Shown here piece after piece: positions 18,592 to 26,375 of a DNA stretch of 64,000 nucleotides. Each line of letters opens with the position of its first letter. Position 1 is the first letter of the stretch. Under the pieces are notes generated by a model, which ran no database searches, had not been told where the DNA came from, and saw nothing but the letters and a program-made list of their open reading frames with translations. Location: positions 1 to 64,000 of the forward strand of contig CACGWW010000003.1 of assembly GCA_902576905.1 (NCBI GenBank), written 5' to 3'. The translations under genes were made by a program, and so were the position numbers. The stretch comes from an uncultured Alphaproteobacteria bacterium. GTDB taxonomy: Bacteria > Pseudomonadota > Alphaproteobacteria > Rhodobacterales > Rhodobacteraceae.

Positions 18592-19635
18592 ATGGAAAAA
18601 ATCTTTCTTGATATTTTGAAACCTGATGATTGGCATGTACATTTACGCGAAGGCGAGACCTTATCAAGTGTTTTGCCATTTACCTATGAAAACTTTCGTT
18701 CAGCGCTTATTATGCCCAACTTAGATACTCCTATTACGAATATTTCTTTAGCTGAAAACTATTATAATGAGATCTGTAAAGAGATCCCGAAGGGAACAGA
18801 GTTTACGCCCAATATGACACTCTATTTAACAAATCATTTGAGCAAAGATGAGATCAAAAAAGTTAGTACTCATGAACATATTAGGGCCATCAAGATGTAC
18901 CCAAAAGGAGCGACAACCAATTCGGGCTCCGGGATATCCGATTTTAAAGATTTCTATAATTTGTTCGAAGTGATGGAAGAAAGAGGCGTCATACTATCTA
19001 TACATGGTGAGGTTACAGATGAAGAGGTTGATGTATTTGAACGAGAGAGAGTTTTTATTGAAAAAGTTTTAACAAAAATAATTAAGCAATTTCCAAATTT
19101 AAAGATAGTTTTAGAGCATATCACTTCTGCGGATGCAGTAAAATTCATAAACGAACAAAGTATGGTTGCAGCAACAATCACCATTCATCACTTGATGGTA
19201 AATAGAAACATAATGCTTTCAAAGGGAATAAGACCAGATTTTTATTGTGCACCAATATTAAAAACAGAATATGATCGTCTTTCACTAGTGCAAGCAGCAA
19301 CATCAGGTAACCGTAAATTTTTTCTTGGTACAGACAGCGCCCCTCATGTCGAGAGTAAAAAAATAGCTTCCTGTGGGTGTGCTGGAATATTTAGCAGTCC
19401 TCTTGCAATTCCACTTTTGATACAATTATTCGAAGAACATCGCTCTTTGAAAAAAATTGAACCTTTTGTGTCTAAAAATGGTCGAGCATTCTATGGCTTA
19501 AGGCAACATAAAGATAGGGTAAGATATGTTAAAAGGACCAAATCGTTAGAAGTGATAAAAGATATCAAGACCAGTGATGGAAAAATAACGGTCTTTAACC
19601 CTTATGGTGAAATTTATTGGGAAAAAGAAAATTAA
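18592..19635 (+). CDS. pyrC: Dihydroorotase, class II
   Basis: Zinc amidohydrolase closing carbamoyl aspartate to dihydroorotate in pyrimidine synthesis. It is 347 residues, as in E. coli-type PyrC. The metal-binding DDWHVHLREG is at residues 12-21, the probable carbamylated lysine is in AIKMYPKGAT, LEHITSADAV and TIHHLMVNRN follow, and GTDSAPHVESKK carries the catalytic Asp. ATG start; no strong Shine-Dalgarno sequence is visible. It is followed 19 nt downstream by pyrE, the next-but-one step in the pathway. Confidence 0.97.
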   Translation: MEKIFLDILKPDDWHVHLREGETLSSVLPFTYENFRSALIMPNLDTPITNISLAENYYNEICKEIPKGTEFTPNMTLYLTNHLSKDEIKKVSTHEHIRAIKMYPKGATTNSGSGISDFKDFYNLFEVMEERGVILSIHGEVTDEEVDVFERERVFIEKVLTKIIKQFPNLKIVLEHITSADAVKFINEQSMVAATITIHHLMVNRNIMLSKGIRPDFYCAPILKTEYDRLSLVQAATSGNRKFFLGTDSAPHVESKKIASCGCAGIFSSPLAIPLLIQLFEEHRSLKKIEPFVSKNGRAFYGLRQHKDRVRYVKRTKSLEVIKDIKTSDGKITVFNPYGEIYWEKEN

Positions 19636-19654
19636 AATAATTTTGTGAGGGAAA

Positions 19655-20326
19655 ATGAACATAGATGAACGATCGAGAAACACCGCAAAAATTCTCATCG
19701 ATATTGGAGCAATCAACTTTAGCCTGGTAACACCTTTTAGACTATCTTCTGGTTTTTTGTCACCAAGCTACATCGACTGCAGAAAGATTATTGCATACCC
19801 ATTCGCTTTCAAATCAATTACAGATATGATGATAGATACCATCGAATCCGATATGGATTCCCAATCTCCAAATTATATCATAGGTGGTGAGACTGCAGGA
19901 ATACCGTTTGGTGCTGTTATAGCGGAAAAAATGGGGCTACCCTTATCTTATGTGAGGAAAAAAGCAAAGGACTATGGAAAAAATAGACTGATTGAAGGGG
20001 ATATTTTTAAGGAAAAGAATAGCTTACTTATAGAAGACCTTATGACAGATGGAAAGTCAAAAATAAATTTTGTCGAAAATATCCGATCGCAAGGTATTAA
20101 GTGTGATCTCAGTTTGGTTGTTTTCAAGTACAACATATTTAAGGAAGCTGACATCTCAATGAAAAGAAACAATATAAAAGTATATCATCTAACCGACTGG
20201 GAAGAAGTGTATAACCAAATGCGTTTGATGAATACATTTGAACCTAGCATTCTTTTAGAGATAAGAAAATTTTTAGATGATCCTGTTGCTTGGTCCAACT
20301 ATAAAAACGGGATAACAAAACTGTAA
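19655..20326 (+). CDS. pyrE: Orotate phosphoribosyltransferase
   Basis: Joins orotate and PRPP to make OMP. It is 223 residues. The signature YVRKKAKDYGKNRLIEG (around 99-115) and the PRPP-binding LLIEDLMTDGKSK loop (around 127-139) are intact. A GAGGG ribosome-binding site precedes the ATG. It is co-directional with pyrC. Convergent with the olsB-like gene, leaving only 7 nt between stop codons. Confidence 0.95.
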   Translation: MNIDERSRNTAKILIDIGAINFSLVTPFRLSSGFLSPSYIDCRKIIAYPFAFKSITDMMIDTIESDMDSQSPNYIIGGETAGIPFGAVIAEKMGLPLSYVRKKAKDYGKNRLIEGDIFKEKNSLLIEDLMTDGKSKINFVENIRSQGIKCDLSLVVFKYNIFKEADISMKRNNIKVYHLTDWEEVYNQMRLMNTFEPSILLEIRKFLDDPVAWSNYKNGITKL

Positions 20327-20348
20327 ATTAAAGCTAATTACTTTTTTT
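20323..20348 (+). terminator. Candidate intrinsic terminator spanning the pyrE/olsB stop codons
   Basis: GTAAATTA and TAATTAC form a short stem (one bulged A) with loop AAGC, followed directly by seven T. The stem includes the pyrE stop codon and the olsB stop codon on the other strand. The T run encodes the last lysines of the olsB-like protein. The stem is weak and AT-rich, so this is a candidate only. Confidence 0.4.
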
Positions 20349-21020
20349 ACCGTTTAAATCCAGATAAGTAAAAACATGTAAAGTATCTAAGTCTCTGTCA
20401 ATTACAGCATGATCAGAGACTTTACCACCGAGCCTAAGGTAAAACTTAAGTAAAGGAGGCAAAAAATTATTATTCATTTTTCGATTATCCGAACCAATAA
20501 TTGTTTTTATATCTAAAATGCTGTTTGATTTCTTTGTAATTGGCAATTTTGGTCCTGCAAGCTGGTTTTTTTTTAAAGATCTCAAAGAAGCCAAATGCTT
20601 TGGGTTGTTTGCCCCAGGAAAGCTCGTACATCCAAATATAAAATCCCTTCGACCATTCGATATCAATGAAGCGAGGTATTTAAATGCGGTCAAAAGTAAA
20701 AACGGGTCTTTAGCCGTCTTATCAACACATAGTCTCCCAATCTCCAAAGGTTTGAAGGGTAACCTGGTCAACTTGGTTAAGTCGTAATATTGCGCAGAAT
20801 AGCTACACAGAATATCTTTCATGCTCGAAAAAGACCTTGTTCTAAAAACTAAAACTAACTTATCGTCTTTCTTTTCATCAAATATTAGGCAATGGTCAGA
20901 GATTTTATCAAACTTGTCCTCATCCAAACCAGTTTCAGATTCTCTGAAAACCCTTTGCCTAAATTTTTGGGCTTTCATTCTATTAGCATCCGATTGACCA
21001 AACTCTATTCGGTATCTCAT
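20334..21020 (-). CDS. olsB: OlsB-like ornithine-acyl-ACP N-acyltransferase
   Basis: 228-residue GNAT-fold N-acyltransferase. FRQRVFRE, EIGRLCVDK, FIFGCTSFPGAN, LPPLLKFYLRLGG, and near the end VSDHAVIDRDLDTLHVFTY match the OlsB family, which makes 3-hydroxyacyl-ornithine, the lyso-precursor of ornithine lipids. Such phosphorus-free lipids are common in marine alphaproteobacteria. Its usual partner OlsA, which adds the second acyl chain, is not adjacent. ATG start at 21020; divergent from msrB. Confidence 0.82.
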   Translation of the reverse strand: MRYRIEFGQSDANRMKAQKFRQRVFRESETGLDEDKFDKISDHCLIFDEKKDDKLVLVFRTRSFSSMKDILCSYSAQYYDLTKLTRLPFKPLEIGRLCVDKTAKDPFLLLTAFKYLASLISNGRRDFIFGCTSFPGANNPKHLASLRSLKKNQLAGPKLPITKKSNSILDIKTIIGSDNRKMNNNFLPPLLKFYLRLGGKVSDHAVIDRDLDTLHVFTYLDLNGKKSN

Positions 21021-21084
21021 TATTTGATCTTTCCTGAATTGAACCTATAGTTGTGATATCAGAATCGTTATTATATAGTAGCTC

Positions 21085-21447
21085 ATGGAAAATAAAAAGT
21101 TATCCCGCCTGGCGTACGCCGTTACTCAGCTAGGTGAGACAGAGCCACCATTTTCACACCCAGGCTTTCCTAGTGGGGAGGGAAAATTCCTCTGTGTTTG
21201 CTGTTCAAGTGAATTATTTTCTTCGCGCGAGAAGTTTGAAAGTGGTTCAGGATGGCCCAGCTTTACTAGTCCCTTGTCTGAGGGAACTGTAGCATCAGAA
21301 ATAGACCTTTCTCATGGAATGAGAAGAATAGAAGTGAATTGTAGTAGCTGTAAAGCACACTTAGGGCATGTTTTTGAAGATGGTCCTGCTCCTACTGGTC
21401 TGAGGTATTGTATAAATGGCGTTGCCTTGAAATTCAAGCCAACTTAA
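21085..21447 (+). CDS. msrB: Peptide-methionine (R)-S-oxide reductase
   Basis: 120-residue MsrB that repairs methionine-R-sulfoxide. Zinc ligands are in CVCC (around 37-40) and CSSC; GSGWPSFTSP and HLGHVFEDGP are family motifs. The catalytic nucleophile is C109 in LRYCINGVAL. Slightly shorter than many MsrB proteins, without N-terminal extension, so cytoplasmic. Its last 4 bases overlap the 3' end of bamE on the other strand. Confidence 0.93.
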   Translation: MENKKLSRLAYAVTQLGETEPPFSHPGFPSGEGKFLCVCCSSELFSSREKFESGSGWPSFTSPLSEGTVASEIDLSHGMRRIEVNCSSCKAHLGHVFEDGPAPTGLRYCINGVALKFKPT

Positions 21448-21884
21448 TCTGGGAGCCTTACGCCGCCAATACCGACATTTGAAAAAAATGTAGCAATCAA
21501 TGATCTTTGCTCAGCATTTAAGGCGGTAGTGTCTGGGTTCATTTGAAGAGACTTTCCATCTTTCAAATTGAACTTTTCAAGCTTTTTTAATTTCTTTTTT
21601 TTATTAAAGTAGAGGACTAAAACATCTCTCGAAATTACTTTGGGTTCAAAAAATAATATTCTATTGGTGACCTGTGAAGAATATATCAATTTTGGCTCTT
21701 GGTTGCCTAAAATCAAAGCAGGTTCACCTAATCTTGATTTTGCAAAAGACAAAGAAGTTTTATTGACTTTAAGTTGATCGACACTATCCTGCACTGGCAT
21801 GTAGCCATTATTGGCTTTAATTCCCGAACAAGTATTTAGAAAAAAACAAGCTAAAACTAAAAGTATAATTTTTTGTTTAAACAT
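21444..21884 (-). CDS. bamE: Outer-membrane assembly lipoprotein BamE-like
   Basis: 146 residues with an N-terminal signal sequence and a lipobox-like LNTC ending at C19, so probably a lipoprotein. The core (about 40-110) resembles the SmpA/OmlA fold: SLSFAKSRLGEPALILGNQ, SSQVTNRILFFEP and VLVLYFNKKKKLKKLEKFNL. BamE supports the BAM complex that inserts beta-barrel proteins; bamD is at 58.5 kb in this window. Position next to the YceD-rpmF-plsX block fits the Rhodobacterales arrangement. The sequence is diverged, so the call leans partly on context. Confidence 0.8.
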   Translation of the reverse strand: MFKQKIILLVLACFFLNTCSGIKANNGYMPVQDSVDQLKVNKTSLSFAKSRLGEPALILGNQEPKLIYSSQVTNRILFFEPKVISRDVLVLYFNKKKKLKKLEKFNLKDGKSLQMNPDTTALNAEQRSLIATFFSNVGIGGVRLPD

Positions 21885-21935
21885 TTTAAAATTGTTGATA
21901 GATTTTTCAAATTTTCACTAACTTAATGATATATC

Positions 21936-22466
21936 ATGAAAAAAATACAGGAAATAGATAATTTCTCCTACATAATCTCACTAGAACAAATAAAAAGAGA
22001 TATTGAACACGAATTTCACCTTGTTTGTTCAAAGGATGCTCTGAGGGATTTGCCTAAAAGATTAAACGTTTTAGAGGCAAAGAAAGCGAGCTTTAACGGG
22101 CATTTAAAATTACAAGTAGCAAACCAGATATTTTTACGTGGCACGGTCAAAGCAAAACTTATACAACCTTGCTCTCTAACACTTGAACCCATGGTAACAA
22201 CTATATACAAACAACTTGCAAGAACGTTTTTTGTTGGAACAAACGAAAATAAACCCATGAAAAAGAGCGTTTCCGAGCTCACCGAAAAATCATTTGATAA
22301 TGATTTTATTCTAGACGAACTTAATTTAGGCGACGTATTAATGGAAACCATTAGCCTCGAAACCCCCGATTATCCAAAAAAGTCTGGAGCATCAATAAGA
22401 TTAACACGATCAGAAAGTATAGATAGAGAAAATCCTTTTTCTATTTTAAGTAAACTCAAAAAGTAA
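21936..22466 (+). CDS. YceD/DUF177 family protein
   Basis: 176 residues, directly upstream of rpmF as in most bacteria. The central LKLQVANQIFLRGTVKAKL is followed by CSLTLEPMVTTI, which corresponds to the C.R...P........F pattern of DUF177. In other bacteria YceD has been linked to 23S rRNA handling, but its activity here is not shown by sequence. ATG at 21936. Divergent from bamE with a 51-base gap that must hold both promoters. Confidence 0.87.
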   Translation: MKKIQEIDNFSYIISLEQIKRDIEHEFHLVCSKDALRDLPKRLNVLEAKKASFNGHLKLQVANQIFLRGTVKAKLIQPCSLTLEPMVTTIYKQLARTFFVGTNENKPMKKSVSELTEKSFDNDFILDELNLGDVLMETISLETPDYPKKSGASIRLTRSESIDRENPFSILSKLKK

Positions 22467-22480
22467 TTACAAGATTTTAC

Positions 22481-22508
22481 TTGCGCTATTTTCAATTTTG
22501 CTTATGGT
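22481..22508 (+). promoter_or_regulatory. Candidate promoter for rpmF-plsX
   Basis: A -35-like TTGCGC at 22481-22486 and a -10-like TATGGT at 22503-22508 are 16 bases apart. They lie in the 79-base gap between the YceD gene and rpmF, about 40 bases before the rpmF ATG. Both hexamers are imperfect. Rpm genes often have an extra promoter here, but this is only a sequence match by eye. Confidence 0.35.
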
Positions 22509-22545
22509 GCGTTGAAGAAACTCAACAATTCTATGAGGAATCCAC

Positions 22546-22761
22546 ATGGGCGTGCCTAAGAGTAAAATTACGAGATCGAAAAGGGGTTTGAGAAGAGCGC
22601 ACGACGGAATTATATCCCGCCAATATGGAGAATGTAGTAATTGTGGGGAATTTAAGTTATCTCATCATGTTTGTGACGCATGCGGTTATTATGGTTCTGG
22701 AAATAAACAGAAAAGAGTAATAAATAAAATTGAATCTGAAGTTGTTGATGACGAAGATTGA
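22546..22761 (+). CDS. rpmF: 50S ribosomal protein L32
   Basis: 71 residues beginning MGVPKSKITRSKRGLRRAHD, the standard L32 N-terminus. It is the zinc-binding form: C30, C33, C43 and C46 make a CxxC...CxxC ribbon. Zinc-free paralogues lacking these cysteines exist in other species; this one has all four. A GAGGAA ribosome-binding site precedes the ATG. It is part of the DUF177–rpmF–plsX block. Confidence 0.98.
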   Translation: MGVPKSKITRSKRGLRRAHDGIISRQYGECSNCGEFKLSHHVCDACGYYGSGNKQKRVINKIESEVVDDED

Positions 22762-22796
22762 CGCTGTTTAGCTAGATTAGTTACACCTGAAAGCTA

Positions 22797-23795
22797 ATGA
22801 TAAGAGATAATAAAATCACTCTCTCAGTTGATTGTATGGGAGGCGATAACTCCGTCGATGACATTATCGGAGGAGTGAAGCAGTTTTGTTCTGAAAACAT
22901 TAATGATACCTTGCTTTTGCATGGCGATAAAAAAGCTCTGTCCAGAGCGCTTGCAAAATATCCTGAGATAAAAAAGATGTGTAAGATTAGACACTCTGAT
23001 AAAGTAATCCAAATGGGGGATAAACCTTCTCAATCAATTAGAGGAGGGAAAAACTCAAGTATGTGGAATTCAATAGAAAGCGTTAAATCATCCAAAGCGG
23101 AGGTTGCAATTTCATGTGGAAATACTGGATCTTTAATGGCTATTTCAACTCTACTTTTGAGAAGACTTCCTGATGTTAAAAGACCTGCTATCGCTATCTT
23201 TTGGCCTTCAACCTCTGACCAAGGTTTCAATGTTGTTCTAGACGCTGGAGCTGATATTAAGGCACAGCCATCTGATCTGCTCGCATACTCTAACTTCGGC
23301 TCAGATATATTTTCCAAAGTTTTTAATACACAAAGGGTCAAAGTGGGTCTATTGAACGTTGGTACGGAAACACATAAAGGGAATGAACAGTTAAGAAAAG
23401 CATCAGAGCTGTTTATAGAAACTTTCACAGATGGAGAAATTGAGTACGTCGGGTTTGTAGAAGGTAGCGATTTTTCCTCTGATAAAGCAGATGTTATAGT
23501 GACCGACGGTTTTAGTGGAAACATCGCTTTAAAAACAGCTGAAGGTACAGCAAATTTAATTAAAAAATTTTTCTTGGATGAGTTTAGTTCATCTATATCA
23601 GGAATATTAATGGGTCTCCTAATGAAAAGAAAGCTTAGGCGGCTCAAAGAAAGAATGGACCCAAGAACTCTTAATGGAGGGGTCTTCGTTGGTTTAAACG
23701 GTCTAGTAATAAAATCCCATGGTAGTTCTGACTCCAAAAGCTTTTACTCAGCGTTAAAATTAGCAAAGAATATGTGTAAAGCAAAATCCGCCTAG
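22797..23795 (+). CDS. plsX: Phosphate acyltransferase PlsX
   Basis: Makes acyl-phosphate from acyl-ACP for phospholipid synthesis at the membrane. It is 332 residues. LSVDCMGGDNSV (about 10-21), AISCGNTGSLMAISTLLLRRLPDVKRPA and VTDGFSGNIALKTAEG are diagnostic. ATG start at 22797, 35 nt after rpmF. In related genomes fabH follows; here ihfA follows after 65 nt. Confidence 0.96.
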   Translation: MIRDNKITLSVDCMGGDNSVDDIIGGVKQFCSENINDTLLLHGDKKALSRALAKYPEIKKMCKIRHSDKVIQMGDKPSQSIRGGKNSSMWNSIESVKSSKAEVAISCGNTGSLMAISTLLLRRLPDVKRPAIAIFWPSTSDQGFNVVLDAGADIKAQPSDLLAYSNFGSDIFSKVFNTQRVKVGLLNVGTETHKGNEQLRKASELFIETFTDGEIEYVGFVEGSDFSSDKADVIVTDGFSGNIALKTAEGTANLIKKFFLDEFSSSISGILMGLLMKRKLRRLKERMDPRTLNGGVFVGLNGLVIKSHGSSDSKSFYSALKLAKNMCKAKSA

Positions 23796-23814
23796 CTTAC
23801 TGTAAAAACTTGAG

Positions 23815-23820
23815 TTGACA
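23815..23820 (+). promoter_or_regulatory. Perfect -35 hexamer (TTGACA) upstream of ihfA
   Basis: TTGACA lies 41 bases before the ihfA ATG, in the gap after plsX. About 17 bases downstream is only a weak -10-like TTAATT. A separate promoter for ihfA would make sense because IHF needs its own control, but the -10 match is poor. Confidence 0.35.
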
Positions 23821-23860
23821 TCGCAATAATACTTAAATTAATTTGTAAGGGGAGGTTAAG

Positions 23861-24163
23861 ATGGCACGCAAAACATTAACTCGCCAAGATATTAGTGAGG
23901 CACTTTTTAGACATGTAGGGCTATCAAAACATGAATCCGCCCATATGTTAGAGACCGTTTTGGACCAGATATCGAACGCACTAATTGATGGCAAAAGTGT
24001 GAAACTTTCGTCGTTTGGTACTTTTTCTCCAAGACAAAAACGGGAAAGGATTGGTAGAAACCCGAAAACGGGGGTAGCGGCTACTATAAATGCTCGGCGA
24101 GTAATAAGCTTCAAACCCTCCAAATTGATGAAAGAGCGCATTAACAAGTCTGAGAAAAATTGA
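23861..24163 (+). CDS. ihfA: Integration host factor alpha subunit
   Basis: 100-residue DNA-bending protein of the HU/IHF family. The opening [20 protein letters not shown] is IHF-alpha-like, as are [27 protein letters not shown] and the beta-arm proline region ending [12 protein letters not shown]. The ribosome-binding site GGGGAGG is strong. The stop codon overlaps the TTG start of the following merR-type gene by 4 nt, a coupling typical of alphaproteobacteria. Confidence 0.95.
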   Translation: MARKTLTRQDISEALFRHVGLSKHESAHMLETVLDQISNALIDGKSVKLSSFGTFSPRQKRERIGRNPKTGVAATINARRVISFKPSKLMKERINKSEKN

Positions 24164-24627
24164 GCACAAAATTTAATACCCAAAAAGCACCTAGAGCTTT
24201 TCGCACCATATCTGAGGTGGCTGGAGAACTAGAGTTGCAACCATACGTAATTCGTTTCTGGGAAAGCCAGTTTAAACAAATAAAACCCATGAGGGGAAAG
24301 GGGGGAAGAAGATATTACAGACCGAGAGACATTGATTTTCTGAGAGGCGTTAAAACCCTACTCCATGGGAAAAATTTTACGATAAAGAAGGTTAAAGAGA
24401 CGATTATTAAAAAAGGTAAAGAGTTTATCGTTGCTCGACCAAATGAGGAAATAGATGACTACTTAGCTGTTGAAAAACGAAAGATACAAATTAACTTCAA
24501 CCACACTGGGGAAAGGACTATATTTATCAAAAGCCTTTATAGCGAAGAGAAAAAGCTGGAGATTAATTCCCTGATAGCATCGTTAAATAAGTTGCGAGAA
24601 AAAATGATAGCTAGAAAAAATATTTGA
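24160..24627 (+). CDS. MerR-family transcriptional regulator
   Basis: 155 residues. The N-terminal winged helix-turn-helix reads [21 protein letters not shown], then [24 protein letters not shown], followed by [16 protein letters not shown]. There is no clear effector-binding domain. The start is TTG, overlapping the ihfA stop (TTGA). The ihfA–merR pair is widely conserved in alphaproteobacteria; the target genes are not evident. tRNA-Pro starts 7 bases after its stop codon. Confidence 0.88.
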   Translation: MSTKFNTQKAPRAFRTISEVAGELELQPYVIRFWESQFKQIKPMRGKGGRRYYRPRDIDFLRGVKTLLHGKNFTIKKVKETIIKKGKEFIVARPNEEIDDYLAVEKRKIQINFNHTGERTIFIKSLYSEEKKLEINSLIASLNKLREKMIARKNI

Positions 24628-24634
24628 TTAACAG

Positions 24635-24711
24635 CGGGCTATGGCGCAGTCTGGTAGCGCGTTCGTCTGGGGGACGAAAGGTCGTGAGTTCAAATCTCGC
24701 TAGCCCGACCA
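24635..24711 (+). tRNA. tRNA-Pro (anticodon GGG)
   Basis: 77 bases folding as a full cloverleaf. The acceptor arms CGGGCTA and TAGCCCG pair perfectly, followed by discriminator A and an encoded CCA. The D-arm contains GGCGCAGTCTGGTAGCGC. The anticodon stem TTCGT/ACGAA encloses the loop CTGGGGG, giving anticodon GGG for proline CCC/CCU. The T-arm GTGAG-TTCAAAT-CTCGC is standard. The dcd ATG is only 4 bases after the CCA. Confidence 0.98.
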
Positions 24712-24715
24712 ACAA

Positions 24716-25822
24716 ATGAGTAAATTAATGCTTTTTAAAAGAAAAGGGGCCCTTCCCGCGGAGCAAATAAAAGCTTTACATAAACGATCATCTATAAAAT
24801 GTCTGCGTCCCTTAACCGATACCCAAATCCAACCTGCTAGTATGGACTTACGGCTTTCTAAAAAATGTTGGGAAGTTGAAGCTTCATTTTTACCTGGACA
24901 CAAAAAAACTGTAAGACAAAAACTATCTAAATTAAAAAAGAGGGAGATAGATATTGGTGACTTTAAGACACTTGCCAAGGGTAAAATTTATATAATACAA
25001 ATACAGGAAGAATTAAGTTTACCAGATAACATTTCGGCAGTAGCTAATGCCAAAAGTTCAACTGGAAGATTAGACATATTGACACGATTGATCTCAGATA
25101 ATTCTAGTTGTTTTGATCGAGTCAGAAAAGGTTATAAAGGCAAAGTCTATGTAGAGATAGCTCCCATATCTTTTTCCATAAAAATCAAGGAAGGGATAAC
25201 ATTAAACCAGCTAAGATTTCATAATGAGCAACAAATATTAACTGATCGACAACTAGAAAAGCTAAATACTAGATTTAATATTGTAGAAAATGCAACGCAG
25301 ATTGATAACGGCATTACAATCTCTGTCAATTTAAAGGGTAAAGAAAATGAACCAATTGGCTTCAAAGCAAGAAAAAGTTGCCCAGCAATTAACTTAAGTA
25401 AGCTCAACTTCTATAAAGTGGAAACTTTTTGGGAAAGAATATTTTCAAAAAAGGGCTATATAACTTTAGCGCCAGGAGCATTTTACATTCTAAGAAGTAA
25501 AGAGTACATTACCATACCACCCCAAACAGCTGCCGAGATGGTTCCATATGAAGTCAGGATGGGAGAGTTTCGCGTGCATTATGCTGGTTTTTTTGATCCT
25601 GGATTTGGTTTCACAGAAAATATTGTGGACAAGCGTTCGAAGGCTGTACTTGAAATTAGGTGTCATGAAACACCTTTTATACTCGAAGACAATCAGATTA
25701 TTGGTAAACTAATATATGAAACACTATCGAGCATGCCAAGTGCAATGTATGGAGAAATTATTGGCTCTAATTACCAGGGACAAGCGCTTAAGTTATCAAA
25801 GCATTTTAAAAATTGGCAGTAG
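24716..25822 (+). CDS. dcd: 2'-deoxycytidine 5'-triphosphate deaminase, long two-domain form
   Basis: 368 residues, about twice the E. coli Dcd, matching the long alphaproteobacterial family with two dUTPase-like halves. TQIQPASMDLRLSKKCWEVEASFLPG near residue 40 and AKSSTGRLDILTRLISD near 110 belong to the first half; AEMVPYEVRMGEFRVHYAGFFDPGFG and RSKAVLEIRCHETPF to the second. It makes dUTP from dCTP, feeding dTMP synthesis. The ATG lies 4 nt after the tRNA-Pro 3' end with no visible ribosome-binding site outside the tRNA. Convergent with scpB, 1 nt apart. Confidence 0.92.
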   Translation: MSKLMLFKRKGALPAEQIKALHKRSSIKCLRPLTDTQIQPASMDLRLSKKCWEVEASFLPGHKKTVRQKLSKLKKREIDIGDFKTLAKGKIYIIQIQEELSLPDNISAVANAKSSTGRLDILTRLISDNSSCFDRVRKGYKGKVYVEIAPISFSIKIKEGITLNQLRFHNEQQILTDRQLEKLNTRFNIVENATQIDNGITISVNLKGKENEPIGFKARKSCPAINLSKLNFYKVETFWERIFSKKGYITLAPGAFYILRSKEYITIPPQTAAEMVPYEVRMGEFRVHYAGFFDPGFGFTENIVDKRSKAVLEIRCHETPFILEDNQIIGKLIYETLSSMPSAMYGEIIGSNYQGQALKLSKHFKNWQ

Positions 25823-25823
25823 G

Positions 25824-26375
25824 CTAATCTCGGTTTAAATTTTTTACGGATAACCCAAGATCCCTAAGTTCCCTAACCCCGGGAAGATCTTTTGGACTAC
25901 TTAAATCAAAATAATCAAGAAACTTATCGGTTATTTGGAAAGTCACAGGACGGCCTGGGGTTGACTTTCTTCTACCAAATTTAATCCATTCTAAATCCAT
26001 CAATAGATCAATTGTACCGGACCCCACACTAACGCCTCTTATTTCTTCTATTTCTAGCTTAGTAACTGGTTGATGATATGCTACTATGGCTAAGGTTTCT
26101 CTTGCAGCCTTTGATAAATTCTTCTTGGCAACCATTTTCTTAACAAATAGATAATCTAAATCCTTAGCAGTTCTTAAAGCAATTGAATTTCCGACGCGTT
26201 TTAAATTAACACCTCTTGTTTCATAATGTTTTTGTAGTGTTTTAATTATAGATTCTATATCTGCATTTTGAGGCAAATTTCTCTTTAAATCCTTAATCGA
26301 AATTGGTTCTGAGGAAGTAAATAGTAATGCTTCAATAACCCTTTCCATATCTTTATAGTTCAAAGATAACTCCAT
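25824..26375 (-). CDS. scpB: Segregation and condensation protein B
   Basis: 183 residues forming the tandem winged-helix ScpB. IEALLFTSSEPISIKDLKR at the start, and LSKAARETLAIVAYHQPVTKLEIEEIRGVS with GRPVTFQITDKFLDYFDL, are family signatures. It acts with ScpA and SMC in chromosome organisation. The start shares one base with the scpA stop (TAATG), implying coupled translation. Confidence 0.95.
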   Translation of the reverse strand: MELSLNYKDMERVIEALLFTSSEPISIKDLKRNLPQNADIESIIKTLQKHYETRGVNLKRVGNSIALRTAKDLDYLFVKKMVAKKNLSKAARETLAIVAYHQPVTKLEIEEIRGVSVGSGTIDLLMDLEWIKFGRRKSTPGRPVTFQITDKFLDYFDLSSPKDLPGVRELRDLGLSVKNLNRD

